Part shown: one piece after another, positions 42,544 to 53,164 of the stretch | Layout of the letters: the number at the start of each line of letters is the position of its first letter | How positions within the stretch are numbered: the stretch's first letter is position 1 | Origin: Tetrahymena thermophila SB210 | Lineage: Eukaryota; Ciliophora; Oligohymenophorea; Hymenostomatida; Tetrahymenidae | Assembly (NCBI RefSeq): GCF_000189635.1 | Contig: NW_002476178.1 | Coordinates: 310,001-374,000, forward strand | Direction: 5' to 3' | Length of the DNA: 64,000 bases | Notes under the pieces: generated by a model | What the model saw: the letters and a program-made list of their open reading frames with translations, nothing else | What the model was told of the DNA's origin: nothing | Database searches by the model: none | Program-made: the position numbers and the translations under genes

Positions 42544-42782
42544 AAATTAATAACTCTCTTTGTTTGTTTTTTATTTATTTTGTTTTTGTTTTTTTGTTTT
42601 TTTTTTTGAAAATAATTAATTATATTTTTTAATCAATATTTATGAATATTTATTCAAATTTTTTGAGATAAATAAATTGGAAAAAGTAAAAACAAACTAA
42701 ATAATTACAAAACCAAATACTATATATAAAACTATTTAATTAATTACATAAATTTATTCTTTTTAATAAATAACTAATATAT

Positions 42783-43731
42783 TCAACCCATTATTTCATC
42801 TAATTCTTGCTTTTCAATATTATAGTTTAAATCTTTACGATAATTTTTAAGAAGCCTTCTCATCATATCTTATTCAAATGAAGGCATAAATACATTTTCA
42901 TATTTTTTATTTAACTCTGTAAGTTATCTAGGTTAAAATAATTCAGGAAAGTCTTCTTTCATTTTATTAATTTAAATTTTATAATCTTCTAAAACCTATT
43001 TTATTTCAAAATATTTTATATTGTAAAAATATAAAAATTAATAAAATTTACATTTGAAAATTTCTTCAACTTTTTCTAATAATTCTAATTTATTGATAAA
43101 TTTCCATGATTTAATCTCCAGTTCAATAAATCTTTATTCATTAAAAAGTCATAAAAGTGCTAGAAAGCCCTACTTTCAAAGTTTTATATAGTTTCTTCTA
43201 CTTCGTCCATATCCTCATCATAATATCTAACTTTTACTGACAAATATCTAGAAACATACGCATCTAAAAATGGAAAAGTTGGAGAAAGCTCTATTTCATT
43301 ATTTTATTAGCCCTATTAATTTATAAATTCATGTAAAAAAGCTTGTAATAAATCATCTAAAATAATAATTTTTTTACATTTTAACAAATTTCTACAATTT
43401 TAGGGTTGATATATGTTTTGTATTGGTCAGTAGGGTATAATTTTTAAGTTTTCCAAGTACTTTGCTATTAATCTTTAACCTCTTTTGATAATACGAAAAA
43501 TCTATCAATATAGCCTGCTTGAATAGCTGAAAAACCAGTTAATTAATTCTCAGAAGCAAATTTTTTTAGTTCTCTTATTTATGATTTAATTTAAAGAGAA
43601 ACATGAGGTACTATCTCTGTATCCATATATAACATTTATGTATCTAGCTTTCCATATTCTAAAAAAGTAATGGGATTTGCTTAAGCAGCCTTTAAGAGCT
43701 TAGACTTAAATGAAAACTACTTTAAATGCAT
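42783..43731 (-). CDS. Peptide-deformylase-like protein lacking key active-site residues
   Basis: Exons 43378-43731, 43052-43312 and 42783-42995; introns of 65 and 56 nt, both phase 0; 275 aa. The peptide deformylase (PDF) fold is suggested by LTGFSAIQAGYIDRFFVLS (residues 64-82, motif I, normally GxGLAAxQ), YINPKIVEI (107-115), an EIELS segment at 124-128 where EGCLS is expected, YVSRYLSVKVRYYDEDMDEV, and AFQHFYDF (167-174) where QHExDH is expected. The metal-ligand Cys, one metal-ligand His and the catalytic Glu are replaced (Glu126, Phe174, Phe171); His170 remains. PDF removes formyl from organellar N-termini; this copy is probably a non-enzymatic relative. The ~90-residue C-terminal extension is charged and helical-looking. 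No clear organelle-targeting presequence. Confidence 0.72.
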
Positions 43732-44133
43732 TTATATTGAGCTGTTTATATTAAATAATTTTACTAAACTAATAAACTTGATGATAGTTTTTTTAATTAA
43801 AAGATATAATTAAAATTCTGAAATATTTTTGATAAATTAAATATATATATTAAAGTATTGATATATTAAATTCTAGAAACTACTACATTTAACTTAGCAC
43901 AAAAGATTAAATCAGCCACTAAATCAAAAAACATGGCAATTTGCTAATTACAAAAAATAAAAACTATTTTTATTTTATATCTTAAAATTATATTATATAC
44001 ATATTTTTTACAGACAAAATTCTAACATTTTACTTAAACTTTCTACTTAAATTATTTATAATAAAGTTTACATATTTGAAATAAAATTAATAAGAAATAT
44101 TTGAGACAATTAATCTTAAATAAATTCAAAGGA
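43732..44133. other. Intergenic, ~0.4 kb
   Basis: AT-rich spacer upstream of the deformylase-like gene and downstream of the TPR gene's stop. No feature seen. Confidence 0.6.
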
Positions 44134-46838
44134 TCAAAATTTGTTATCTTTTTCTTACATTTTCTTAAATTTATAATCTTTTGAAGAATAGAAGTTTTTA
44201 TTTTATTATGAATTAATAATATCTTATTTATATTTTGATATGTTTATGTTATTTTGGAGAGAGCTAAAATTAACTAATATTTGGAGTATTATTTAAGCAG
44301 ATTCGTTAAAAAAATTGTTAAATTTCAACAATATTTAATTAATTTTTTTTAAATTTTGGCTATCAATTGTAGGTATAAAATCTTATTACGACGAGTAATT
44401 TTTTTATTTTAAGAACTAAGACTCTGCTTCGTGATAGGAAAGAATAGTTCTATTAGGAGTAAGATGACTTATTCTATATTTTTTCAGAATGTTAGTTGAT
44501 TTGCCTTTTTTATTCAAAATTTTTTGCAAGTATTCTTATCCCTTTGTGTCCATCATATATTTAACTTTACCAACTTCTTATTGCTACAGATCCGCTGCTG
44601 TTACTGATTTGTTTTTTGAAAAAGATTTCATTTCTTTTGTTCTCTAAATTTATAAAACTTTTAATCTAGCTAGAATTAATTTATCATTCCATCCCAGAGA
44701 TTGCTAGTTTCTGTTTTTAGAAGTTAACTAAAGAGCATCTTTGCTTTCATTTTATTATTCTAAAATTTATGTATTTCCATTTGTATGAGCCTTAAATGAA
44801 ACATTTATTTCAAATTCATCATCACTGCTGCTTATACACTCATCTTCTTCAGTTAATTCTTGATTATTTTCCATTTACAACTTTTTCTTTTTACTAGTAT
44901 CAATATTACTTCTATATTCTCTATTCAAAAGCTTGCTGTTAGAAAGCTAAATTATAGATTAATCTTTTTCAATTTCACCGATCATCATTTTTTCATGATA
45001 GTAGTATGCTTTTTCTAAATCTCCTAAATAGTAGTAACACTTTCCTAACTAATCATAGGCTTTCAGTTCATGATTTTCATTCTGTAAAAGCCAGCTTAAT
45101 CTGAGAACTCTTTAAAATTTTAGATATTAAAAATGTTAATCATTAGGTAATAAAAATGAAATTTACTTAATTTAATATATAATGGAGAGTTTAGGTCTCT
45201 AAATTTGATTATAAGCCTAACCTATCAATTCATAGATTTTCATTTTTTCAAACATATATCCAAAAACCTAGGCCATATTTTTGGCCTTTTTGGATAAATT
45301 AATTACTTTAATGTAATCTCTGTATTCATAATAAATCTTAATGCTAAATAAAAGACAAATAACTTATAAATAGCCACATTTTGTTTGCAAAGCTAAATTA
45401 TTTATTTCCGTCAGACGTTAATCTACTTGATTAACATCTTTAGTATGCTAGGATATATAACTTATGAGCTTAATTATTTCTTTAATTTAAGGTAGTATGG
45501 CATCCATCTATTGTAAAAATACCTTTTCTGCTGTATTAGGGTCACTTTTAAAATTTCTATGAGCTTCATATTCTGCACATAAAGTAAACTTATCTCCAGA
45601 AATTTATTATAAATTTTACATTTCTATTTTGAAATATTTTTCAGTTCCTTTTAATTATAGATTCTTAATATTTATTGATTTTTTATTTTTTTTTTGGTAG
45701 CCATCTAGAGAGAGTTACCTCATTTAACTTATCGGAGTTTTTAACATCTACTCTTGTTCTTACTGATTTTAATTTATTTTACTTTAAGTATTTCTAATAT
45801 CAGTTGCTAAATATGTGTTTTCAGCTCGAGATTCTTAAAATAAAAGTGAATGTCTACTTTGGCTTTAAATATTTAGTTTAGACTAGCGTGGACTAAAAAT
45901 ATCTTAAATATCAGGGTGGATTTATTTATTTTCTTTTTAAAAATCAATAGATTTTCTAACAACTTTGTTCTAAGCATCATTTTATTCGGAATATAGAAGG
46001 CTTGGACTTTTTATTTTTTATCTATTAACTTAGTTAAGCTAAAGCATGTGGATGGATGTGGATGGGAGAGCAGTTGAAACAGGACTGAAAACATCTCTTT
46101 AAGTTAAGTTGTCATTTTTTGAATTTAAATTTTATTCTATATCAAGATTGTCGTTTTAATAAGTATTCTAATTCTTGTGTTAATTTCTATCACTTTGTTA
46201 TATTTTTATTTACAAGTACTAAGCTTTTACGATTATTGATTTATCAACTGGTGGTCCTTATGCGTTGTAGAACTTTTTCAAGCTATTTAAACGTTATGCA
46301 ATGCTTAATTTTTCATTAATAGCATTTGTTTTATTAGAACTTGTTTAATGTTAATCTTATTTCATATACTTGTTTTATGGTATTTATAGTCCATTATAAA
46401 ATTAATAAGTAGGAGTTACAGATCCACTCATAAATGTTTTAGGTGAAAGCATTTAAGCTTAATTTAATCTTACGGTGTCTAAATAAACTCTTTCGCTTTA
46501 AGAGTTGCTAGTATTTTCATACCTAGAGGTAGGGCTTCCAAAAAAATTATTCATTAATTTTGAAGAGTTTCTCCTTTTAAGTACTTTTTACTTAAAAGAG
46601 AGGTTATTTGTTTTACTTTCGTCTTCGCTTTGCTAAACTACAAAATATAAATAAGTTGTTAAATGAGCAATGCTTATAAACACTTAAATAAAATACTTTC
46701 ATCAGGGAATTGATAATTCAGAAATGACATTTATATATTTTACTTATCATTTTAAATAAACTTTCTTTGCAGTTCTTTACCATTTTGAGAAAAATCTTGC
46801 TTTAAAAATTACTTTTATACAGAAGCAGGTGAGTTCAT
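44134..46838 (-). CDS. TPR-repeat protein, 881 aa
   Basis: Exons 46697-46838 and 44134-46637 with a 59-nt intron (acceptor TTTTGTAG). Residues 1-~330 are Ser/Gln/Asn-rich with Pro-containing patches (PPVDKS, SPVSTALPS). Residues ~370-610 form a helical region with TPR-like units, clearest in ELKAYDQLGKCYYYLGDLEKAYYYHEKMM, preceded by helices such as YEYRDYIKVINLSKKAKNM. An acidic, Ser-rich stretch follows and then a basic C-terminus. TPRs mediate protein-protein contact; no partner is evident. The start is the first Met of exon 1. Its neighbours on both sides are unrelated minus-strand genes. Confidence 0.82.
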
Positions 46839-47335
46839 TTTTCCAATTCAAATTATAACTTTTTTTTAATAAACGTAAGTTCTTATTTGATTAATTGATA
46901 AAATATTTGGGATTTTTTTTGGAATTATTATCATTAACTTGATAAATTTCATTTATAACCCACTCATCAAATCTGAAAATTTAATCAGATTTTCAGATCC
47001 AGTCAATATATTAGCCTTTAAAAAATTTATAGTTAGTTATAGGATCTTGAATGTGCTCTTTTTTTTTTTTAAGTTGACAAATAAGCTATAATTTTGTTAT
47101 CAAAATCACATTGTACTAAAAAAAAATAAATTGATTAATCATCATTAAATTTACACAAATGTTTTACACAATTTTTAATATAATCATGCAATAAATATAA
47201 ACAAGTTTATTTTAATTAATTAATTATTAAAATTTTATTAATTATTTTATAATTTAAATATTTTTTTTCTTTTATATATTTTAGTAGTAAAAATTTCTTT
47301 ACATAGTATTAAATATTTTCAAAAGAGTAGAGGGT
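46839..47335. other. Intergenic, ~0.5 kb
   Basis: AT-rich spacer upstream of the TPR gene (start 46838) and downstream of the PX gene's stop. It includes a pair of similar TCTGAAAATTT/AAATTTTCAGA-like stretches near 46973-46998 that could form a short hairpin; significance unknown. Confidence 0.5.
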
Positions 47336-49552
47336 TCAGCACTTCTTCATACAATTATATTTCCTATTAATAAATTAAATTTGTTTTAATATTTTTTAAA
47401 TAAAGTATGGAAGATAATTTGAATTAAAGGAAAATAATTTTACTTATTTATAATGATTTAGATAGCAAAATCTCACTTTATCATTAAATTGAGAAAATTT
47501 AGATGGGTATTTTATTGTTAAAAGTATAGAAAATTCTTAAATTAGATTCTTCCCAGCACTTTAAAGATTACATTTTGTAGTTAGAATTTGATTTCCTTAT
47601 TACATTTACTCATTATCGTTATCAGAGTTATCTTATTAAACTTCGTTATTATCATGAGCCTTAATCACTTTTATATGAGTGTTCTCCATTAAGTATTTAA
47701 TTTCGTTAATTTAAGCATCTTATTAATTTGGTTAGGTGTTTTCATCATTTTATACATTTACTTTTTCTTTTCTAATTAACATTTATTTATTTATAAAATA
47801 AAAATAATTTGAATTAATTTTTATAAAAAAATACTCTTTTTCTTTTGACAATTATTGAATCAAATTGTTTCTTTCTGTCATAAAATTTTCATACGACTTC
47901 TCTGCATCATTAAATTAATCAATTATTTCTTCTAAAAACTATGATAACTAATTAGTAATTCTTTTTTCCTAATTATATAAATAATAAATAAATAAATATT
48001 TTCAAAAATATGATAAAAATTACACTTTATATTGAATACTTTTTGTAAAATTCAGATAAGAAATTTTACTAAAAATTCATATTTTGTTAGTCTAATTGTG
48101 TAATTTCAATTTCTGCAGCATTTTCTCCATTTTTTAAATACTATTCAAGTTCCTTTTAAAAATATTTGATAATTTTGATTACAAAAAATAATTAAATGTT
48201 TTATTTACTTCATAAGGAGTTTTTTATATCTCATTTATTAATACAATCAATATATTTTTTGTTTCTTAAATTTATTTTATTTGATTTCTCAATTAATCTT
48301 GTTAATCCTTTATTTTAAATATTTTTAAAAAATCTTTTCTAATTTTAAAAGAAGGTTTACTTAATCTTCAATAGATAAATAAGGAATCTCTTATTAGTAT
48401 ATTAAGCTTTTAATATTACGATACATTTCTTAAAATGTAGTTAGATATTATTAAGTTAGTGTAGGTTATTCCTTTTTTTCATCATATATTTCGTTAAACT
48501 CATCTTGACTGCTCAAGAACTTTTCAAAAACTTCATTATCTAAAATAAAATCACATTATGCAAGCTTTTTAAGATAAGTTTCCAATTTCTTTTATATAAA
48601 AATATAAATTAATCTAGCTAAAATAATTAATTATATTTTAAGTATTTAAATTTTATATTTATTAATTTGCTTTGTTTTGTTTAATTTTTTTTACTTTTTG
48701 GCGATCTTCTAAATAGTTTTGCTCATCTTTGATTAATTTAATAACTGGCAAGATGGTTTCTTAAATTGTAGGGAGAGGAAAAGAGGGTTGAACATTACCC
48801 ATAAATTTTTTAGAAACATATTAATTAAGATTTTTAAACTCGTTAAACCTTCTCTTTACAGTGTGCTTAATTTCTTAGCTACTATCACTCCAGCTTGAAT
48901 TAATGATGTAAACTACATACGACGTATATTGATTTTGTATTTTTTAAAAAGAGGATATATTAATTTAATAAACTGTTTTCTTTTTTTAAATACTAATTAT
49001 GAAATTTCCTCGATTCAATTTATCTATATGACTCTTTGACATGAAATCAGGTAACAAAGAGCTATCAAGATAATTGACTTACTTTTATTAAAGTTACAAA
49101 ATCGATGTATTTAGAAAAGACGATTGAAGCTAAGATTACTCCAGTTGGTTATAACTTGTTTATTCAAAAACAGAATGCTCTAAATTCTGATTTATCCTCG
49201 AGCTTTGAGGCTAATAATTTTTTATTTAAACATTTTCATCTTCCACATAAGACGGCGATAAAAATGGATTAAAATTTTAATTATTATAATTATTTTCTTA
49301 GTAGCCAAAGCTTCCTTGTATATATTATTCGTGTGCCTCTCCCACTTTGTTATTTTCATCACGATTATTTAACTAATAACCTAAATCTATATATTTATCT
49401 TCATTCAAATTTTGTTCATTATAATTGATATTCTATGAATCTACATTTGCTTATTAATTTTCTTAACTATCAGACTCTTAGCTTAAATCTATGTCTGAAA
49501 AGTTGCTCTCGTCAATTTAAATCCACTAATCTGGATCTTTTACTTCATCCAT
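47336..49552 (-). CDS. PX-domain protein (sorting-nexin-like), 627 aa
   Basis: Six exons: 48695-49552, 48361-48588, 48209-48307, 48024-48152, 47835-47968, 47336-47771; introns of 53-106 nt. Residues 1-180 are acidic and Gln/Asn-rich. A PX domain lies at about 183-310: GNFIISIQKKKTVYQINIS, then TYVVYIINSS-type beta strands, RRFNEFKNLNQYV (Arg234), a Pro-rich loop (PSFPLPT), and LEDRQKKLETYLKKL with Arg284 at the usual second phosphoinositide-contact position. The rest is helical and charged, compatible with a BAR-like membrane-bending region but not proven. Likely binds PI3P on endosomes (family knowledge). The last exon could end earlier than modelled if another intron exists. Confidence 0.85.
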
Positions 49553-50513
49553 TACTAAAAAAATTCACAAACAATACTATTTAAGTAAATTTTTTGATAT
49601 TGCGAAAATTTCTATTTGATAAACCTATCCAAAATTTTTTCAATTTCCTGATAAGACTTGGCTTAAAAAAAATCAAATTATAGGAATGATTTGAAAAGGA
49701 AATGAAAATAGACTAGTATCTTGATATTAAATTTTTGTATTTACTTAACTTATTTACAAGCATATATTCTAAAACAATTCAGTCTAAATTAGAATATATC
49801 AAATAACAAACTATATTTAAGATAAAAGCTTTTATATAAATAAATAAGTTTTTTAATTGGAAAAATGAATAAACGATTAATAATTTTTTTTTTTTATAAT
49901 AAAAAAACTAATTAGATTAAATTTATATAAAATTAACTTTCAAAAAAAATAGCATTAATAAAAAGCAAAACTCAAGTGAAAGAAATGAAAAAATATATGT
50001 GTAAAAATGATTTTCTAATTTTAAATTTTTGACTAAAAATGTTCAAATTATTTTAACATTTGTTTTTAAAGATATTTTTTTATTATTCTACAATAAGAAC
50101 TCAAGTGCTTGCGTTTTTTTGTGATTATTTGGATAGCAGGATAAATTAAACAGCTCAAATTCCTAATAATTTTCTTATCATATTATTTACGATTTATTTT
50201 GTACTTAATTTTGCAACAAAGAGAATAAATGAGAAATGTGTACAATTTTTTTTAATTTAATTTTGGTGGAAAATTATGCAAAGTTAATGAAGCATTTATA
50301 AAAGTTAGAAATCGCTTTTTAAATTTTTAATTACAATGAGGAGTTTTGCAGTTTCTAAATTTAGGTAATAATCTGTGCATTTTATGGACTGGAGGAGCTT
50401 TTATTTTATTTAAGAATGAATTAAAATTCAAAAAAAAAAAAAAACAAATAGAAGTAGAAATAAGAAATTCAATTAACAAAGCAATCATTGAAACCCATTT
50501 AACAAAAGGTAAA
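49553..50513. other. Divergent promoter region, possibly with 5' exon of the RING gene
   Basis: Spacer between the PX gene start (minus) and the RING gene (plus). The RING frame stays open upstream of Met 50514 to an in-frame TGA at 50337-50339 with no earlier Met. The sequence TTTTGCAG ending at 50351 looks like a 3' splice site. A short upstream exon is therefore likely, and 50352-50513 may be coding. Confidence 0.45.
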
Positions 50514-52175
50514 ATGTACTCAAATAGTGTTACTGTTTATACTCCAGAGGAGATTTTTATGACTTAGATGAAATTCACTTATTTCCTTATGCAGGCATGT
50601 TTTGCTGGAAGTGTGATTTGCTTCGTGTTTAAGCTTATAGTTTTTGGAGTCCTAGCCCTTTAAGCATTCTTCTTGTTTGTACTATATGCTAATATTTTAA
50701 GAAATGAGTATTGCAAAACTCATAGCGTAATTAGAAGTTAAGGGGAATTCGTGTTGTGGAAGGTTTCACACGTATTTATCTATATTCTATCAGCATTTAT
50801 CTTGTTTAATATCATTTTTACCATAGTTTTTTCCCTTTTGGATTCTGCAAACCAAGATAATGCTTATTTTGAAAGCTTGATAGATTTGTTTATAGATTAA
50901 AAAATAGTTATTTCAATTTTAGCCCAACTTCTGTGTATCTCTATCTAAAGTATTATCATCTATATGTTCTTCTTCAGAAAATCATTCTAATTGGCATTTT
51001 TACAGCCAGATGCGATAGTAAGAAAGATGGTAATTAGTGATTTAAGCAAGATTCCTGATGATAGAAATGAGTGTTTAATTTGCTTAGAAGAAATGAAATG
51101 TTCTGAACAAAAATAATAGGAATATAATTAGTAAAATTATAATCAAGCTTAAAACTAGGATGTCTTACTAACAAATTATCCATAGAACCAAAATACAGAA
51201 TGCTGTGCATTTAAAGTATCGAATTTGAGATTTGCCCCTACTGTTTGCTCTCCTTAGGAATAGGAAGATAAAGAAGAAGATAAAAAAGGATAGCAAGATA
51301 ATTAGAATTAAAACCCAATAGTTATAAAAATAGGAAGCAGTTCAAATAAAATAAATGAAGCTGAAAATAATAAAGGGACCACATAATTTTCATAGTTTGA
51401 AATGGATGCGCAAAATAATGAAGAAGTTTCAAAAATTCCTTCATTAAACATAGAAGTTCTTCAAAAGCAAATAAGTAATTTCAAAGAAGATTTAAATGGA
51501 GTTAACAAATCCTTGCAAACAAATAATAATATTAACTACTTTGATTGTGTTTAAAAGAACTTTTAATCATGCAATAGTTTATCTAACATGGAATCAAATC
51601 TCTAAAAAATGCTTTCTATTAAAACAAAAAAATATTCTGAGAAATATCAATAATTAGATTGTGAAAAATCAACTCGCTGGGAATCCTTATACAGACAAGA
51701 TACATTAGAGGAATAATCATCAAATTAAACAGAAAGCCAATCATCCAATTATAAACCAGACATATTAAAATAAAAAGAGAAATACTAGAAAAATTAGATT
51801 TAGGAGAAGAATTTAGAAGAGAACCAAAATCAATCAACTAATAATTAATAACCATCTAAAGATGAAACAAATTAAGAAAATACTAGTAATGTTCAGCAAA
51901 ATGAAACACCGTAATAGTTAGATATCGAAAGCAGATAACCCATTGAATAATAAATTAAAAGACCAATTTAGCAATCTACATTTTAGCATTAATAAATGGC
52001 TCCAATAGTAAATTATGAGTAAATTTCAAATGAAAAATAGGAGTTAAAAATTAAATAACAAAAAATTGTAGGTTTTAAATGCAATCACTATTTTCATTTA
52101 GATTGTATGCAAGAGTGGTTAAAAACAAGCAAGAGTTTAAAATGCCCAACATGCAGATAGGACATAATGTACTGA
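50514..52175 (+). CDS. Multi-pass membrane RING-H2 protein (E3 ligase-like) with RING split by ~330 residues
   Basis: Frame from the first in-frame Met (50514) to TGA 52173-52175, 553 codons; the true N-terminus may be in an upstream exon. Three to four hydrophobic segments lie in the first 165 residues (for example FIYILSAFILFNIIFTIVF and VISILAQLLCISIQSIIIYM). The first RING knuckle is NECLICLEEM (Cys187, Cys190). The second half, FKCNHYFHLDCMQEW...KCPTCRQDI, begins only at Cys523 and runs to the C-terminus, giving the C-x-H-x2-H-x2-C...C-x2-C ligand set. The 332 residues between are Gln/Asn/Lys/Glu-rich. Together the ligands make one C3H2C3 RING. Predicted membrane-anchored ubiquitin ligase; substrate unknown. 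Confidence 0.83.
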
Positions 52176-52823
52176 AATTATATTTAAAGGAAGCTACTAA
52201 ATTTATAAACTATACAAAACCTCATTTAAATTATATACTTAACAATAAAAAGCTGATAACCATTTTAATAATATTAAAAATATTTAATTTAATTACTAAA
52301 TATTTGCGTAATTCTCATTTTATAATATTTATATTGTGCTATTTTTCTCTCCCTTTAGCGACATATTAACAGTTCTACAACCACATAAATTTACTATTTT
52401 AAGCTTTATAAATATTAGAAAGCAATGCTTTACTTTTTTTAAAATTATTCCATCATAATTTTAATATTTAAATGAATAGTATGATCATTAATCATCCTTT
52501 TCAATTTTGTCCACATTCTTAAAAAAAAGAAGACTTTTTCCTTAAAATTTTGATAATTTGATTTACGTTTTTAAATTAATACGTCAAAAATTTAATAATT
52601 TAAATAAAGATGATAATAGTGTATTTTCAAACAGTACTACAAATAAAAACCATCAATATATTTGGAGACTTTCCAAAATTTGCGATTTCTCAAATCAAAT
52701 TTAGAGTTTGTAAAAATCTTTAATTTTTAAAATAAATTCTTTCCAGTAAGCAGAAAATTTATATAAAGAACTAAAAATAGATTTCATTAAATTTCTTCTA
52801 AAAATTTGTTTCAAATATTGGTA
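52176..52823. other. Intergenic between RING gene and tRNA, ~0.65 kb
   Basis: After the TGA the sequence becomes AT-rich 3' flank. A shifted frame across the RING C-terminus and this flank gives a short hydrophobic ORF that is not credible. No other feature seen. Confidence 0.55.
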
Positions 52824-52897
52824 GCTCGATTAGCTCAGCTGGTTAGAGCATGCGGCTGTTAACCGCAAGGTCGTAGGTTCGATCCCTACATCGAGCG
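52824..52897 (+). tRNA. tRNA-Asn (anticodon GTT)
   Basis: Complete cloverleaf without intron: acceptor stem GCTCGAT/ATCGAGC (52824-52830 with 52890-52896), D-arm GCTC...GAGC, anticodon stem TGCGG/CCGCA around loop CTGTTAA with anticodon GTT at 52858-52860, T-arm GTAGG/CCTAC with loop TTCGATC, and discriminator G 52897. The pol III internal promoter is intact: A box 52831-52842, B box 52876-52885. No CCA is encoded, as usual in eukaryotes. Decodes AAC/AAT. It is a standard Asn tRNA, not one of the ciliate Gln suppressor tRNAs. Confidence 0.97.
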
Positions 52898-52898
52898 C

Positions 52899-52903
52899 TT
52901 TTT
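52899..52903 (+). terminator. RNA polymerase III terminator of tRNA-Asn
   Basis: A run of five T on the coding strand, two bases after the discriminator, which is the standard pol III stop signal. Confidence 0.85.
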
Positions 52904-53164
52904 AGATTCTAATAATTTTAAGCTTTTGATCTAATTAAGAATAATTTAAAATAAAAGTAATACTTTTAAAGAGATATTTGCTTTTTTTCTTTGTAATAAT
53001 TATCAAATATCAAAATTAATTTGCAAATTTTTTACTAAACATAAATTAATAACAATTAGATACAAAAGGAATTATATAAAGTAGTTAGTTTATTAATAGG
53101 AAGTAGATTAAGTTATATATGTGTTTATTTACTTGTATGTATGTATGTGTATTGTAAATTTAAG

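Noticed and set aside
43052..43180. Alternative frame with good helical composition at the end of the deformylase-like exon 2
   Set aside because: It has a TGA just upstream and its phase does not fit the following intron, whereas the chosen frame does. A homopolymer sequencing error near 43150-43165 could still explain both.
52079..52369. Plus-strand frame overlapping the RING C-terminus
   Set aside because: Out of frame with the RING ligands and hydrophobic only because of AT-rich 3' flank.
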